A DNA stretch of 64,000 nt from Kordia antarctica (GTDB lineage Bacteria; Bacteroidota; Bacteroidia; Flavobacteriales; Flavobacteriaceae): NCBI RefSeq assembly GCF_009901525.1, contig NZ_CP019288.1:4245501-4309500 (forward strand), in the 5' to 3' direction. Of this stretch, positions 31,304-39,969 are shown one piece after another; the stretch's first letter is position 1; each line of letters starts with the position of its first letter. The position numbers and the translations under genes are program-made. The notes beneath the pieces are model-generated. The model searched no databases, had not been told where the DNA came from, and saw only the letters and a list, made by a program, of their open reading frames with translations.

Positions 31304-32329
31304 TTGAAAAAAATAATAGTCACTGGCGGATTAGGTTATATTGGCTCTCACACGGTTGTAGAGTTGCAATTGGCAGGATTCGAAGTTGTGATTATTGATA
31401 ACTTGTCTAACGCTTCCGCAGATGTTTTAAGCGGTATAAAAAACATTACGGGCATTCAACCACAATTTGAAAAACTGGATTTGCGCGATAAAGCAACGAC
31501 GATTTCTTTCTTTGAGAAACATCAAAATATAGAAGGAATCATTCACTTTGCGGCGAGTAAAGCGGTTGGCGAAAGTGTTACGAATCCGTTGTTGTATTAC
31601 GAAAATAATATCTCAACGTTAATTACCGTTTTACAGCAAATTCAACACAAAGAGAACATTTCCTTTATCTTTAGTTCTTCGTGTACGGTTTATGGTCAAG
31701 CCGAAAAAATGCCGATTTCAGAAAATGCTTCGATACAAAAAGCATTCTCTCCGTATGGAAATACCAAACAAATTGGCGAAGAAATTCTGCAAGATACTGC
31801 TCAAATAGCAAAAGGATTACAGGTAATTTCATTGCGATATTTCAATCCGATTGGTGCACATTCAAGTACTGAAATTGGCGAATTACCCGGTGGCGTTCCG
31901 CAAAACTTAGTGCCTTTTATTACACAAACTGCGATTGGTTTACGCCAACAATTATCTGTTTTTGGGAATGATTATCCTACGGAAGATGGAACCTGCATTC
32001 GTGATTATATCCACGTGGTCGATCTCGCGAAAGCGCATGTAATAGCTTTAAAAAGATTACTAAATAAACAGCATAAAACTTCGTTTGAAGTATTCAACAT
32101 TGGTACAGGAACCGGAAGTTCGGTATTAGAAGTCATTGAAAGTTTCGAACGTGTAAGTCAACAAAAATTAAACTATAAAATTGTAAATAGGCGAGAAGGC
32201 GATGTAATTTCTGCGTATGCAGATACAACAAAAGCGAATACTGTTTTAGGTTGGAAAGCGACTTCTACATTAGATGAAGCGATGCTTTCTGCTTGGAAAT
32301 GGGAACAGAAAATAAGAAAAACGAACTAA
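31304..32329 (+). CDS. galE: UDP-glucose 4-epimerase (TTG start)
   Basis: 341 residues from the TTG at 31304, where the family N-terminus 'KKIIVTGGLGYIGSHTVVEL' begins. No ATG exists near, and the open frame further upstream runs through the 7-bp repeat and lacks GalE features. NAD-binding 'GGLGYIGS', catalytic Ser/Tyr segment 'SSSCTVYGQ' and 'PFSPYGNTKQIGEE'-type YxxxK (Tyr and Lys in 'YGNTK'), then 'RYFNPIGAH'. It interconverts UDP-glucose and UDP-galactose for surface polysaccharides. Confidence 0.95.
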   Translation: MKKIIVTGGLGYIGSHTVVELQLAGFEVVIIDNLSNASADVLSGIKNITGIQPQFEKLDLRDKATTISFFEKHQNIEGIIHFAASKAVGESVTNPLLYYENNISTLITVLQQIQHKENISFIFSSSCTVYGQAEKMPISENASIQKAFSPYGNTKQIGEEILQDTAQIAKGLQVISLRYFNPIGAHSSTEIGELPGGVPQNLVPFITQTAIGLRQQLSVFGNDYPTEDGTCIRDYIHVVDLAKAHVIALKRLLNKQHKTSFEVFNIGTGTGSSVLEVIESFERVSQQKLNYKIVNRREGDVISAYADTTKANTVLGWKATSTLDEAMLSAWKWEQKIRKTN

Positions 32330-32350
32330 ACTAACCATAAATACAACCAA

Positions 32351-33631
32351 ATGAAAAAACTACTCATTTTATGCTTGAGTATCTTGTGTTCTACGATTAT
32401 GATGGCACAAGAAACGTATCTGCATTGCGGAAAAATTATTGATACCGAAAGCGGAAAAATTCTAACAGAAAAAACAATTATCGTTTCTGGAAACAAAATA
32501 ACAGGTATTGCAGACGGTTATTTGCAACCAAAAAAGGCAAATGTTACCATGATTGATTTAAAATCGAAAACGGTGATGCCAGGATTGATTGATATGCACG
32601 TTCATATTGAAAACGAAACCAATCCGAAAGCATACTTAGAAAAATATACATTAAATGATGCAGATGTAGCTTTTCGTTCAGTTGGTTTTGCCAACGTAAC
32701 ACTCAAGGCAGGATTTACTACGGTTCGTGATTTAGGCGGAACTGGCGTAAATATTTCATTGCGAAATGCGATCAATCAAGGAAGAATTGATGGACCACGG
32801 ATTTTTACCGCAGGAAAATCGTTGGCAACAACTGGTGGACATGCTGATCCGACAAACGGAAGTCGTAAAGAAATTAGTGGCGATCCAGGACCAAAAGAAG
32901 GTGTTGTGAATAATGTGAGCGACGCAAAAAAAGCAGTACGTCAACGTTATAAAAACGGCGCAGATGTTATTAAAATTACGGCAACTGGAGGCGTTTTAAG
33001 TATGGCAAAAAGTGGAAGTAATCCACAGTTTACCATTGAAGAAATTAAAGTTATTTGTGAAACTGCTAAAGATTACGGAATGCACGTTGCGGCGCATGCA
33101 CACGGAGACGAAGGAATGCAACGCGCAATTATTGGTGGCGTAAAAACCATAGAACACGGAACGTATATGAGCGACGAAACTATGGAACTCATGAAAAAGC
33201 ACGATGCGTATTTAGTGCCAACGATTACCGCAGGAAAAGAAGTAGCCGCGAAAGCAAAAATTAAAGGATATTATCCAGATATTATTGTGCCAAAAGCATT
33301 GGCAGTTGGACCAAAAATTCAAGGAACATTTGCAAGAGCTTATAAAAAAGGTGTTGGAATTGCCTTTGGAACTGACGCTGGTGTTTACGAACATGGATTG
33401 AACGGAAAAGAATTCGGATTTATGGTAGAAGGCGGAATGCCAGCAATGGAAACCATTCAATCGGCAACGGTTACCAATGCAAAAATTCTAGGAATGGAAG
33501 ATCAGTTGGGACAATTGAAAGTAGGATTTTTAGCTGATATTGTTGCGGTTGACGAAGATCCGACAAAAAATATTAACACGATGGAAAACGTAACTTTTGT
33601 AATGAAAGACGGAAAAATTTACAAGAAATAA
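32351..33631 (+). CDS. Exported amidohydrolase (Xaa-Pro dipeptidase/imidazolonepropionase-like)
   Basis: 426 residues. Signal peptide (about 1-19, 'IMMAQ'). Metal ligands of the amidohydrolase superfamily: HxH in 'GLIDMHVHIE', Lys in 'ADVIKITATGG', His in 'VAAHAHGDEG' and 'IEHGTYMSD', and Asp in 'FGTDAGVY'. Typical of periplasmic prolidase-like or carboxypeptidase-type enzymes of Bacteroidetes. The substrate is unknown. The preceding gene is galE (21-bp gap), probably one operon. Confidence 0.92.
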   Translation: MKKLLILCLSILCSTIMMAQETYLHCGKIIDTESGKILTEKTIIVSGNKITGIADGYLQPKKANVTMIDLKSKTVMPGLIDMHVHIENETNPKAYLEKYTLNDADVAFRSVGFANVTLKAGFTTVRDLGGTGVNISLRNAINQGRIDGPRIFTAGKSLATTGGHADPTNGSRKEISGDPGPKEGVVNNVSDAKKAVRQRYKNGADVIKITATGGVLSMAKSGSNPQFTIEEIKVICETAKDYGMHVAAHAHGDEGMQRAIIGGVKTIEHGTYMSDETMELMKKHDAYLVPTITAGKEVAAKAKIKGYYPDIIVPKALAVGPKIQGTFARAYKKGVGIAFGTDAGVYEHGLNGKEFGFMVEGGMPAMETIQSATVTNAKILGMEDQLGQLKVGFLADIVAVDEDPTKNINTMENVTFVMKDGKIYKK

Positions 33632-33653
33632 TTTTTCTAAAAGACACAATACT

Positions 33654-33691
33654 AAAAAGGAGAAGTGAATAATGATTCGCTTCTCCTTTTT
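33654..33691. terminator. Bidirectional terminator
   Basis: AAAAAGGAGAAG (33654-33665) and CTTCTCCTTTTT (33680-33691) pair perfectly. Serves the amidohydrolase (+) and the precursor peptide at 33699 (-), which ends 8 bp from it. Confidence 0.9.
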
Positions 33692-33698
33692 CGTTTTA

Positions 33699-33869
33699 CT
33701 ACCATGTACAATTTCTTGGTTGTGTTTGACACCAAGCGGTTGGACAGGCATCAATAAACGAAGTGCATGCGCCTTGTGTTTCCTTTTTTCCTCCTTTAAT
33801 TTCCTCGTTTCTTAACTTGGAAATTGAACTCTTACGGAGTTTCAATGACTTTACATTTCTTTTTTTCAT
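33699..33869 (-). CDS. RiPP-type precursor peptide with double-glycine leader (copy C, 56 aa)
   Basis: Frame from ATG 33869 to TAG 33699. Leader 'NVKSLKLRKSSISKL' and Gly-Gly at 26-27, the same spacing as copies A and B. Core of 29 residues: 'KKETQGACTSFIDAC', then 'PTAWCQTQPRNCTW', with four Cys. It is too short for most ORF-calling thresholds and lies in an otherwise unassigned gap. The terminator just past its stop supports it being a real transcript. No modifying enzyme is adjacent. Confidence 0.75.
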   Translation of the reverse strand: MKKRNVKSLKLRKSSISKLRNEEIKGGKKETQGACTSFIDACPTAWCQTQPRNCTW

Positions 33870-33943
33870 AATCTAAAGTTTTGGTTACATCGGAGATTAA
33901 GATAAAGAAATAGTATAAAAACTCTTTACGGGAATGCCGTAGT

Positions 33944-34380
33944 TAACATTTCGACTTCGCTCAATGCAGGCATTTCGACTTCGCTCAATGCAGGCATTTC
34001 GACTTCGCTCAATGCAGGCATTTCGACTTCGCTCAATGCAGTGCAGGCATTTCGACTTCGCTCAATGCAGGCATTTCGACTTCGCTCAATGCAGGCATTT
34101 CGACTTCGCTCAATGCAGGCATTTCGACTTCGCTCAATGCAGGCATTTCGACTTCGCTCAATGCAGGCATTTCGACTTCGCTCAATGCAGGCATTTCGAC
34201 TTCGCTCAATGCAGGCATTTCGACTTCGCTCAATGCAGGCATTTCGACTTCGCTCAATGCAGGCATTTCGACTTCGCTCAATGCAGGCATTTCGACTTCG
34301 CTCAATGCAGGCATTTCGACTTCGCTCAATGCAAGTATTTTGACTTTGCTCAATGCAAGCATTTTGACTCTGCTTAAAGC
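33944..34380. repeat. 24-bp minisatellite, about 18 units
   Basis: The unit is CATTTCGACTTCGCTCAATG plus CAGG. Sixteen near-perfect copies start at 33947, 33971, 33995, 34019 and, after a 5-bp offset, every 24 bp from 34048 to 34312. Two degenerate copies (34336, 34360) end the array. The 24-bp period is a multiple of 3, so several frames are open throughout and mimic proteins. I do not consider any coding. The unit resembles 'TGAGCGAAGTCGAAATG', common in flavobacterial intergenic DNA. Confidence 0.97.
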
Positions 34381-34410
34381 TGTAACATTTTAATTTTAAA
34401 AAGTAAGGTT

Positions 34411-34442
34411 TAAAAAAGAAAAGCCTAGTTTTCACTAAGCTT
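34411..34442 (-). terminator. Terminator after lspA
   Basis: On the minus strand: AAGCTTAG, loop, CTAGGCTT then TTTCTTTTTT. Stem with one mismatch, 7 bp from the lspA stop. Confidence 0.7.
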
Positions 34443-34448
34443 ATGTAT

Positions 34449-34955
34449 TTATGATAAAGAAACTTCTTTTCGTTTGATAAAGGAAAGAATGAGCAATCCT
34501 GTTCCGAGCATGACGGAAACATCAGCCATATTGAAAATTCCTGTTTTAAAAATTCCGCCTAAATCAATATGCATAAAGTCGGTTACCGAACGATATAAAA
34601 TTCGGTCGTATAAATTTCCAATTCCGCCACCAATAATACAACACAATCCAAAAATCATGTATTTATCTAAATCGGTGGTGATAATAATCATTCGTAAAAT
34701 GATAAATAATACTGCAATTGGAAGTAGAATTAGAAAGATAGTTTTCAAAATAGGGTTTTCCATAGAAGATAAAAATCCTAAAAACGCGCCTTTATTTTCA
34801 GTTTTCATGAGTACGACATATTCTCCAATAACGGAAATACGTTCGCGCGCATCAATATGATTTCTTGCAACAGATTTTGAAACTTGATCGCAACCAACAT
34901 TCAACAAAATCAGTCCAAAAATCAACGACATTCGAAGCGATCTGGAAATCTTCAT
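34449..34955 (-). CDS. lspA: Lipoprotein signal peptidase (signal peptidase II)
   Basis: 168 residues with four membrane helices. Family motifs: 'LLNVGCDQVSKSVA' (Asp in box A), 'TENKGAFLGFL', 'GGIGNLYDRI' and 'VTDFMHID', and the catalytic Asp in 'FNMADVSVMLG'. It removes signal peptides from prolipoproteins such as those at 4407, 28294, 59081 and 59658. Follows fabD closely on the same strand (15-bp gap). Confidence 0.96.
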   Translation of the reverse strand: MKISRSLRMSLIFGLILLNVGCDQVSKSVARNHIDARERISVIGEYVVLMKTENKGAFLGFLSSMENPILKTIFLILLPIAVLFIILRMIIITTDLDKYMIFGLCCIIGGGIGNLYDRILYRSVTDFMHIDLGGIFKTGIFNMADVSVMLGTGLLILSFIKRKEVSLS

Positions 34956-34970
34956 ACTAGTTTACTTAGT

Positions 34971-35861
34971 TTATTCGTCACTCAAAGTTGCATTTTTTGC
35001 CTCTACAGAACGATCAATTCTACGTAACAATCCTCTCAATACTTTTCCTGGTCCAACTTCTGTAAACGAAGTTGCGCCATCGGCAATCATTTGTTGAATT
35101 GTTTGCGTCCATTTTACAGGCGCTGTCAATTGTAACATTAAATTCTTTTTGATTTCATCAGCATTAATTACTGCTGTTGTTGTTACATTTTGGTAGATAG
35201 GGCAATTTGGTTTGCTAAATACGGTGTTTTCAATAGCTGCAGCCAATTCTTCACGCGCAGGTTCCATTAATGGTGAATGAAATGCGCCACCAACTGGCAA
35301 TACTAAGGTTGCTCTAGCGCCAGCTTCTTTTAATGTTTTACACGCTTTATTGACAGATTCAATTTGTCCTGAAATAACAATTTGTCCTGGGCAGTTATAA
35401 TTTGCAATCGCTACCATTCCTGGAGTCTCTGCACACACTTTTTCGACAATTTCATTGTCCAAACCAATAATGGCTGCCATACTACTGGGTTGAAGTTCAC
35501 ATGCTTTTTGCATCGCCATAGCGCGTTGAGAAACTAACTTTAAGCCATCTTCAAACGTTAAGGTTGCATTTGCTACCAAAGCAGAAAGTTCACCAAGTGA
35601 ATGTCCTGCAACCATATCTGCCTGAAATTTTTTACCAAGTGCTTTACCTAAAATTACAGAATGTAAATAGACTGCAGGCTGCGTTACTTTTGTATCTTTT
35701 AAATCTTCCGCAGAACCTTCAAACATGATGTCAGTGATGTTAAATCCTAAAATGCTGTTGGCGTCTTCAAAAAGGTGTTGTGCAATATCAGACTTCTCGT
35801 ACATGTCTAATCCCATTCCAGTAAATTGGGCACCTTGTCCTGGAAATATAAATGCTTTCAT
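34971..35861 (-). CDS. fabD: Malonyl-CoA:ACP transacylase
   Basis: 296 residues. Start motif 'AFIFPGQGAQ', nucleophile Ser88 in 'GHSLGE', His195 in 'GAFHSPLM', Gln in 'VTQPAVYLHS'. Standard fatty-acid synthesis enzyme that charges ACP with malonyl units. It is upstream of lspA and probably in one transcript. Confidence 0.97.
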   Translation of the reverse strand: MKAFIFPGQGAQFTGMGLDMYEKSDIAQHLFEDANSILGFNITDIMFEGSAEDLKDTKVTQPAVYLHSVILGKALGKKFQADMVAGHSLGELSALVANATLTFEDGLKLVSQRAMAMQKACELQPSSMAAIIGLDNEIVEKVCAETPGMVAIANYNCPGQIVISGQIESVNKACKTLKEAGARATLVLPVGGAFHSPLMEPAREELAAAIENTVFSKPNCPIYQNVTTTAVINADEIKKNLMLQLTAPVKWTQTIQQMIADGATSFTEVGPGKVLRGLLRRIDRSVEAKNATLSDE

Positions 35862-35981
35862 ATGTGTGTCTTTAATATCTTCTACTAAGAGAAGAAAAGG
35901 GGTTTGTTAAAGTATTGTACGGCAAAAATAAGCAATTCTAAACAATGTTAAATGTTAAAAAATTTAATGTGATTTTAGGAG

Positions 35982-37133
35982 TTAATCTATCTTCTTTTTT
36001 TCTTTTAGATTGATATTTGGTTCAGGAGGAATTCTCTTTCTTAAAAATAGAATTTGACCTAAATGACTTGATTGATGTTCCATAACATGAAACCAATAGT
36101 AATGATTGTTATCAGTTGAGCCTGGACGAATTTTAGCAAGCCAATTATCATCTAATTTTTTGAATTCTTCCAGCGTTTTTGCTCTTACTTCTTTATAAAT
36201 ATTTAAGTAGTAATCCACGTCTTTCCCTTTAAAAGCTTCTCTGCCGGCATCATCTAAGTTTAATGCAGGTCCCCAAAATTTTTCTTCTTCTTCGTTGAAA
36301 CCTCTATTTTCGAATGTATATAATTGATAAATTTTTTCGGCTGCAGCCAAATGCATAATAAGCGCACCGATTGAGTTTGCTTTTTCATCATGTAAATGGT
36401 CAATTTCTCTTTGATCGAGATTTTTAACAACACGTTCAACACGTGAACTTAAATTATTTAGCATAGAAATTAATGTGCCAACTTGTGGAGAATAACCTTC
36501 TCGTTTACCTATAATATATGTCTGGTCAATTTCAATGTTCGCTCCAATAATACAAAGCGAAAGATTTTTAGAAAGATTGTCATTTGCTAATTTAAAATTA
36601 AATTTTTTGTTAGAGGGATTAGGTAATGCTCGGTCATTATGATCCCAACCTGGAACTTTATTATTCACAATCTCTTTTTCAAAATTTTGATTATCGAGCT
36701 TAATGACTTCTAATTCGCCTGTGTTTTTATTTTCTACAAATAGTTTAAAATCATCAAAATAAAATTGACCATTGTACATGCAAAGTCCACCAAAATTTAA
36801 TGATAACGTGTTTTTATCAATGTATCCATTAATTTCATACGTATCCCAAGTATTGGATACAACAGGACGATCGCCCATGTTATCAAAGAAACCAGTTTCG
36901 TTATTTTTATTGTCAACTCTTACCCAAATAGCTCCCCAACTTGAAGGATTTCCATCAACTAATTTTACAGAAGCTGTAAGTTTGAATTTTAATTTGACAT
37001 CTGTAGTCATTTTAAGGGACTTTGCAAATAATGTCCATTTTTGATCCTGACTGTATCCGCTAGTAATGTTAGAAAAGCAAAAAAGCAAAAAAAGCAAAAA
37101 ACTCTTTTTAGAAAGTAAATTGAGAAGATTCAT
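35982..37133 (-). CDS. Exported DinB-fold protein with N-terminal beta-sandwich
   Basis: 383 residues. Signal peptide (about 1-28). The N-terminal ~150 residues ('TYEINGYIDKNTLSLNFGGL', 'GQFYFDDFKLFVEN') look like a carbohydrate-binding jelly roll, as in some Bacteroidetes esterases. The C-terminal part is a four-helix DinB/DUF664 bundle with the metal-type histidines 'LIMHLAAAE' and 'HVMEHQSSHLGQI'. The fusion is probably periplasmic. Substrate unknown. Confidence 0.8.
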   Translation of the reverse strand: MNLLNLLSKKSFLLFLLFCFSNITSGYSQDQKWTLFAKSLKMTTDVKLKFKLTASVKLVDGNPSSWGAIWVRVDNKNNETGFFDNMGDRPVVSNTWDTYEINGYIDKNTLSLNFGGLCMYNGQFYFDDFKLFVENKNTGELEVIKLDNQNFEKEIVNNKVPGWDHNDRALPNPSNKKFNFKLANDNLSKNLSLCIIGANIEIDQTYIIGKREGYSPQVGTLISMLNNLSSRVERVVKNLDQREIDHLHDEKANSIGALIMHLAAAEKIYQLYTFENRGFNEEEEKFWGPALNLDDAGREAFKGKDVDYYLNIYKEVRAKTLEEFKKLDDNWLAKIRPGSTDNNHYYWFHVMEHQSSHLGQILFLRKRIPPEPNINLKEKKKID

Positions 37134-37157
37134 GTAATGTGTGAATATTTTGTTTAA

Positions 37158-38090
37158 TTATACGCGTTCATAAGTAATAAAAGAGAATTCATACTCATGA
37201 TTGTCATCTTTTGTGTGGAACGTATTTGCAGTTTCTTTCCAATCTTTTGTTTCGATTTTTGGAAAGAATGTATCGCCTTCAAACTCATGATGTACGCGCG
37301 TCAATTCAATTTTTGTAGCAAACGGAAGTGCTTGTTTGTATATTTCGCCACCGCCAATAACAAAAGGTTCTGCATCGCTTAATGTCGCAACGCTCACGGC
37401 TTCTTTCATAGTATGTACCACAATAACGCCTTTTGGAGCTTTGTAATCTTTTTGACGCGTAATGACAATATGCGTTCTGTTTGGAAGTGGTTTTGGAAAG
37501 CTTTCAAACGTTTTACGTCCCATAATTATATGATGACCCGAAGTTAGTTTCTTGAAACGTTTCAAGTCGTCACTCAAATGCCAAATTAATTGATTGTCTT
37601 TTCCAATGACGTTATTTTCTGCCGTAGCAACAATTAATGATAATGAACTTCGATCAACTATTTCAGGTGTTGGCGTATTCGTAATTTCTGCCATTGCCTG
37701 TTCTTTGGCAACTTTAGTTTCTTGTTCTAAGAATTTTTGTTTTAGCTTTTCAATTCTGTACTCTTGCTTGGCAACCAAATTTTCAAGTTGTTTGGCTTCC
37801 CAATCTTTCCCCATAAATTTGTTCGTAATATATACATCAAACACATGAAATATAAATAAAAATAGCCAAGCCAATACTGCCCAAACAAACCATTGTGTTT
37901 TGAAAAGTGTGACATCTTTTCCAAATCCTAAAACTACATTTAGGAGTACTAAAAGTGCAGAGCCAATAATGAAAATAACCAAATGATAGTACAGGCGCTT
38001 TTTTTGCTTGATACGATTTTGAGCAGTCTCAATCAGCGCGAGTTGTTCTTTATCTATTTGTGTGGTAGGTTTATTTTTGTTGCCGAACAT
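37158..38090 (-). CDS. folA: 2TM-domain/dihydrofolate reductase fusion
   Basis: 310 residues, about twice the normal DHFR length. Residues ~15-90 hold a 2TM domain: two helices ('LVIFIIGSALLVLLNVVLGF' and 'FVWAVLAWLFLFIFHVF'), with the following 'KFMGKDWEAKQLE' typical of PF13239. A coiled-coil linker (about 105-140) leads to DHFR (about 148-310): 'LIVATAENNVIGKDNQLIWH', the acid 'SDDLKRFKKLTSGH', 'IMGRKTFESFP' and 'FVIGGGEIYKQAL'. It reduces dihydrofolate produced by thyA at 39970. Membrane anchoring of DHFR is unusual. Confidence 0.93.
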   Translation of the reverse strand: MFGNKNKPTTQIDKEQLALIETAQNRIKQKKRLYYHLVIFIIGSALLVLLNVVLGFGKDVTLFKTQWFVWAVLAWLFLFIFHVFDVYITNKFMGKDWEAKQLENLVAKQEYRIEKLKQKFLEQETKVAKEQAMAEITNTPTPEIVDRSSLSLIVATAENNVIGKDNQLIWHLSDDLKRFKKLTSGHHIIMGRKTFESFPKPLPNRTHIVITRQKDYKAPKGVIVVHTMKEAVSVATLSDAEPFVIGGGEIYKQALPFATKIELTRVHHEFEGDTFFPKIETKDWKETANTFHTKDDNHEYEFSFITYERV

Positions 38091-38102
38091 GGTAAAGGTT
38101 TT

Positions 38103-38585
38103 CTAGTTATTTACAGCATTTCTAAGCAATCTGTCTGCTTGTAATGTTAACGAATATGAAACAGTAACAGCGTTTCCTTGATGTGTTCCACGAGAGAATT
38201 TGGGCAAAGTTTTAAGTATTCTTTCCACTTCTCCCTTAAGTTTACTATTATTTGCACGTACACCAACATTTTCTATAGCTCCTTGTTTGTTTATGATAAA
38301 ACGAACATATACTGCATTATTAACACTATCATTTGATAACGAGCGAGCAATGTCTTTGTCAAATGCTTTTTGAATAAATGTTTCAATCTTATCTGCGGTA
38401 CATTTATTTTGTTTTTTTGAAGAACCTGCATTTTCACAACCTTCTAATACTGGTGCTTTGTCCATTACTGCAAAATGAATGGTTCCATTTGCAGAAACTT
38501 TAGGTGTTGACATATCAGTTGCTTTTTGAGCAAAACTAAATTGTACTATTAGACAGAATAAAGCAGGAATAATAAATTTTTTCAT
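38103..38585 (-). CDS. Exported TonB C-terminal-like protein
   Basis: 160 residues. Signal peptide (1-19, cleavage after 'FSFA'). 'AVMDKAPVLEGCENAG', a second Cys in 'KCTADKIETF', then 'RFIINKQGAIENVGV', a helix and 'LTLQ' strand. Same two-Cys/TonB_C arrangement as the M56 tail at 1699 and the lipoprotein at 4407. It is soluble rather than lipidated. 12 bp after it comes the 2TM-DHFR gene. Partner unknown. Confidence 0.72.
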   Translation of the reverse strand: MKKFIIPALFCLIVQFSFAQKATDMSTPKVSANGTIHFAVMDKAPVLEGCENAGSSKKQNKCTADKIETFIQKAFDKDIARSLSNDSVNNAVYVRFIINKQGAIENVGVRANNSKLKGEVERILKTLPKFSRGTHQGNAVTVSYSLTLQADRLLRNAVNN

Positions 38586-38881
38586 CTCGATTTTAATTTT
38601 AATGATATAAAGATACTTTTCTTTTTTGAATACTTCATTCTGTTGTTGTGAAAAGATAAAGTTTCACTATGAAATGCACTTTTTTTGGTTGAATGTAATT
38701 TGATCGTTTTGATAGGAATGTGAAAATTTACGAAAACGATGTCGTTGAAAATCAAGGTGAAAACAACTCAAAGTGCTGTTATTGATCTGTTAATTAATGC
38801 TGGCTTTTTTTCAATTCTTTATGATTTTGAAACCTATTTTTTAGCAAAATGATAATTCTTTCAATTTTATGAATTTTTTCA
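38586..38881. other. Intergenic stretch without visible gene
   Basis: No ORF, strong hairpin or repeat is seen. Separates the divergent genes at 38585 and 38935. Confidence 0.6.
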
Positions 38882-38912
38882 TTTGTTTGCTGAAAATTCT
38901 TATATACATTTG
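38882..38912 (+). promoter_or_regulatory. Promoter of the CBM48-like gene
   Basis: TTTG (38882-38885), 19-bp spacer, TACATTTG (38905-38912), an exact consensus match, 22 bp before the start codon. Confidence 0.85.
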
Positions 38913-38934
38913 ATCGTAATAAACACTTGAAATT

Positions 38935-39231
38935 ATGGCAATTAAGAAACAATATTTAAAAAGCAAACCACTTTGCAAAGTAACATTTAGTGTTGCGGCT
39001 GAAGAAGCAGAAACAGTTTCCGTAGTCGGAAATTTTAACGAATGGAACACAGAAGCAACCAATTTAAAAAAGTTAAAAAACGGAACTTTTAAAGGAACTG
39101 TCGATTTAGAAAAAGACAATGATTACGAATTTAGATACGTAGTTGACGGAGCTTATACAAACGACGAACAAGCTGACGCGTATAAATGGAATGCCTACGC
39201 TGCCGCAGAAAATGGAGTTTTGAGTTTGTAA
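38935..39231 (+). CDS. Small CBM48/isoamylase-N-like (glycogen-binding-type) protein
   Basis: 98 residues. Core 'VTFSVAAEEAETVSVVGNFN', 'EWNTEATNLKKLKNGTFKGT' and 'YEFRYVVDGAYTNDEQADAY' match the E-set/AMPK glycogen-binding fold (Trp in NEWN and 'YEFRYVVDG'). As a free-standing domain without catalytic part, it is common in Flavobacteriia and probably binds alpha-glucan. Own promoter and terminator. Confidence 0.9.
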   Translation: MAIKKQYLKSKPLCKVTFSVAAEEAETVSVVGNFNEWNTEATNLKKLKNGTFKGTVDLEKDNDYEFRYVVDGAYTNDEQADAYKWNAYAAAENGVLSL

Positions 39232-39253
39232 TAAAATTTGAATTTTTATAAAT

Positions 39254-39287
39254 AAAGCCTTCTAGGAAACTAGGAGGCTTTGTTTTA
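39254..39287. terminator. Terminator between the CBM48-like and GNAT genes
   Basis: AAAGCCTTCTAG, GAAA, CTAGGAGGCTTT, then TGTTTT. Confidence 0.88.
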
Positions 39288-39878
39288 TAGTTTTTTCATC
39301 AACTCTCGCTTTACACGACTAAACCATTCGTAGCGTAAAATACTAAATACAATACTATCGCGTCTTCCGTCTGCGGCAGCGCAATTGCTACGTAAAACGC
39401 CTTCTTCAGTACAACCAATACTTTTCATGGCGGCAATACTACGTTTGTTATTATTGTCGGCTCTAAACTCTACACGTTGTACTTTCATGTGTTCAAAAGC
39501 AAATTGAAGCAATAGAAATTTACAGTTCTTATTTAAGCCTGTTCCTTGAAATTCTTTGCCATACCAAGTATAACCTAAGGAAACTGTTTGATGTGTTTGG
39601 TTAAAATCGTAAAATCGAGTAGAACCAGCAACTATTTTAAATCGCTTGTCGTACACAATAAAAGGATATGAATCTTTATTCGCTCTTCCTTCTAAAGCAA
39701 ATGCAATATATTTTTTTAGATTGGTTTCTCCGTTGCCTGGCGTCAATGAATATTTCCACAATTCAGGTTCTTTCATAGAAAATGGTAGTAAATGATCAAA
39801 ATTATCTGCCTGCAAAGGTCGCAATTGCACAAAACCATTGTCTAAAATATAATTTTTCTTAAAGTCTAATAATATCAT
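39285..39878 (-). CDS. GNAT N-acetyltransferase (RimJ/RimL-like)
   Basis: 197 residues. GNAT features: 'FVQLRPLQADNFDHLLPFS', acetyl-CoA loop 'LGYTWYGKEFQGTGLNKNCK' (Gly-x-Gly with the usual shift), 'VEFRADNNNKRSIAAMKSIG' and 'EGVLRSN'. RimJ/RimL-type enzymes acetylate protein or small-molecule amines. The real substrate is unknown. Confidence 0.92.
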   Translation of the reverse strand: MILLDFKKNYILDNGFVQLRPLQADNFDHLLPFSMKEPELWKYSLTPGNGETNLKKYIAFALEGRANKDSYPFIVYDKRFKIVAGSTRFYDFNQTHQTVSLGYTWYGKEFQGTGLNKNCKFLLLQFAFEHMKVQRVEFRADNNNKRSIAAMKSIGCTEEGVLRSNCAAADGRRDSIVFSILRYEWFSRVKRELMKKL

Positions 39879-39969
39879 TTTGTGCTAAATTCCATGAATA
39901 TCTAAGTTACAATTCATTCTTATAAATATATCTATTTTTCATCATGATTATATTAGTAAAAAGGTAAAT

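Noticed and set aside
33944-34380. CRISPR array
   Set aside because: Units are contiguous with no variable spacers and no cas genes are near.
33926-34522. Long reading frames on both strands through the 24-bp repeat, encoding peptides such as repeated CIERSRNA
   Set aside because: They arise because the period is a multiple of 3. They overlap lspA, have no start context, and several frames are open at once.
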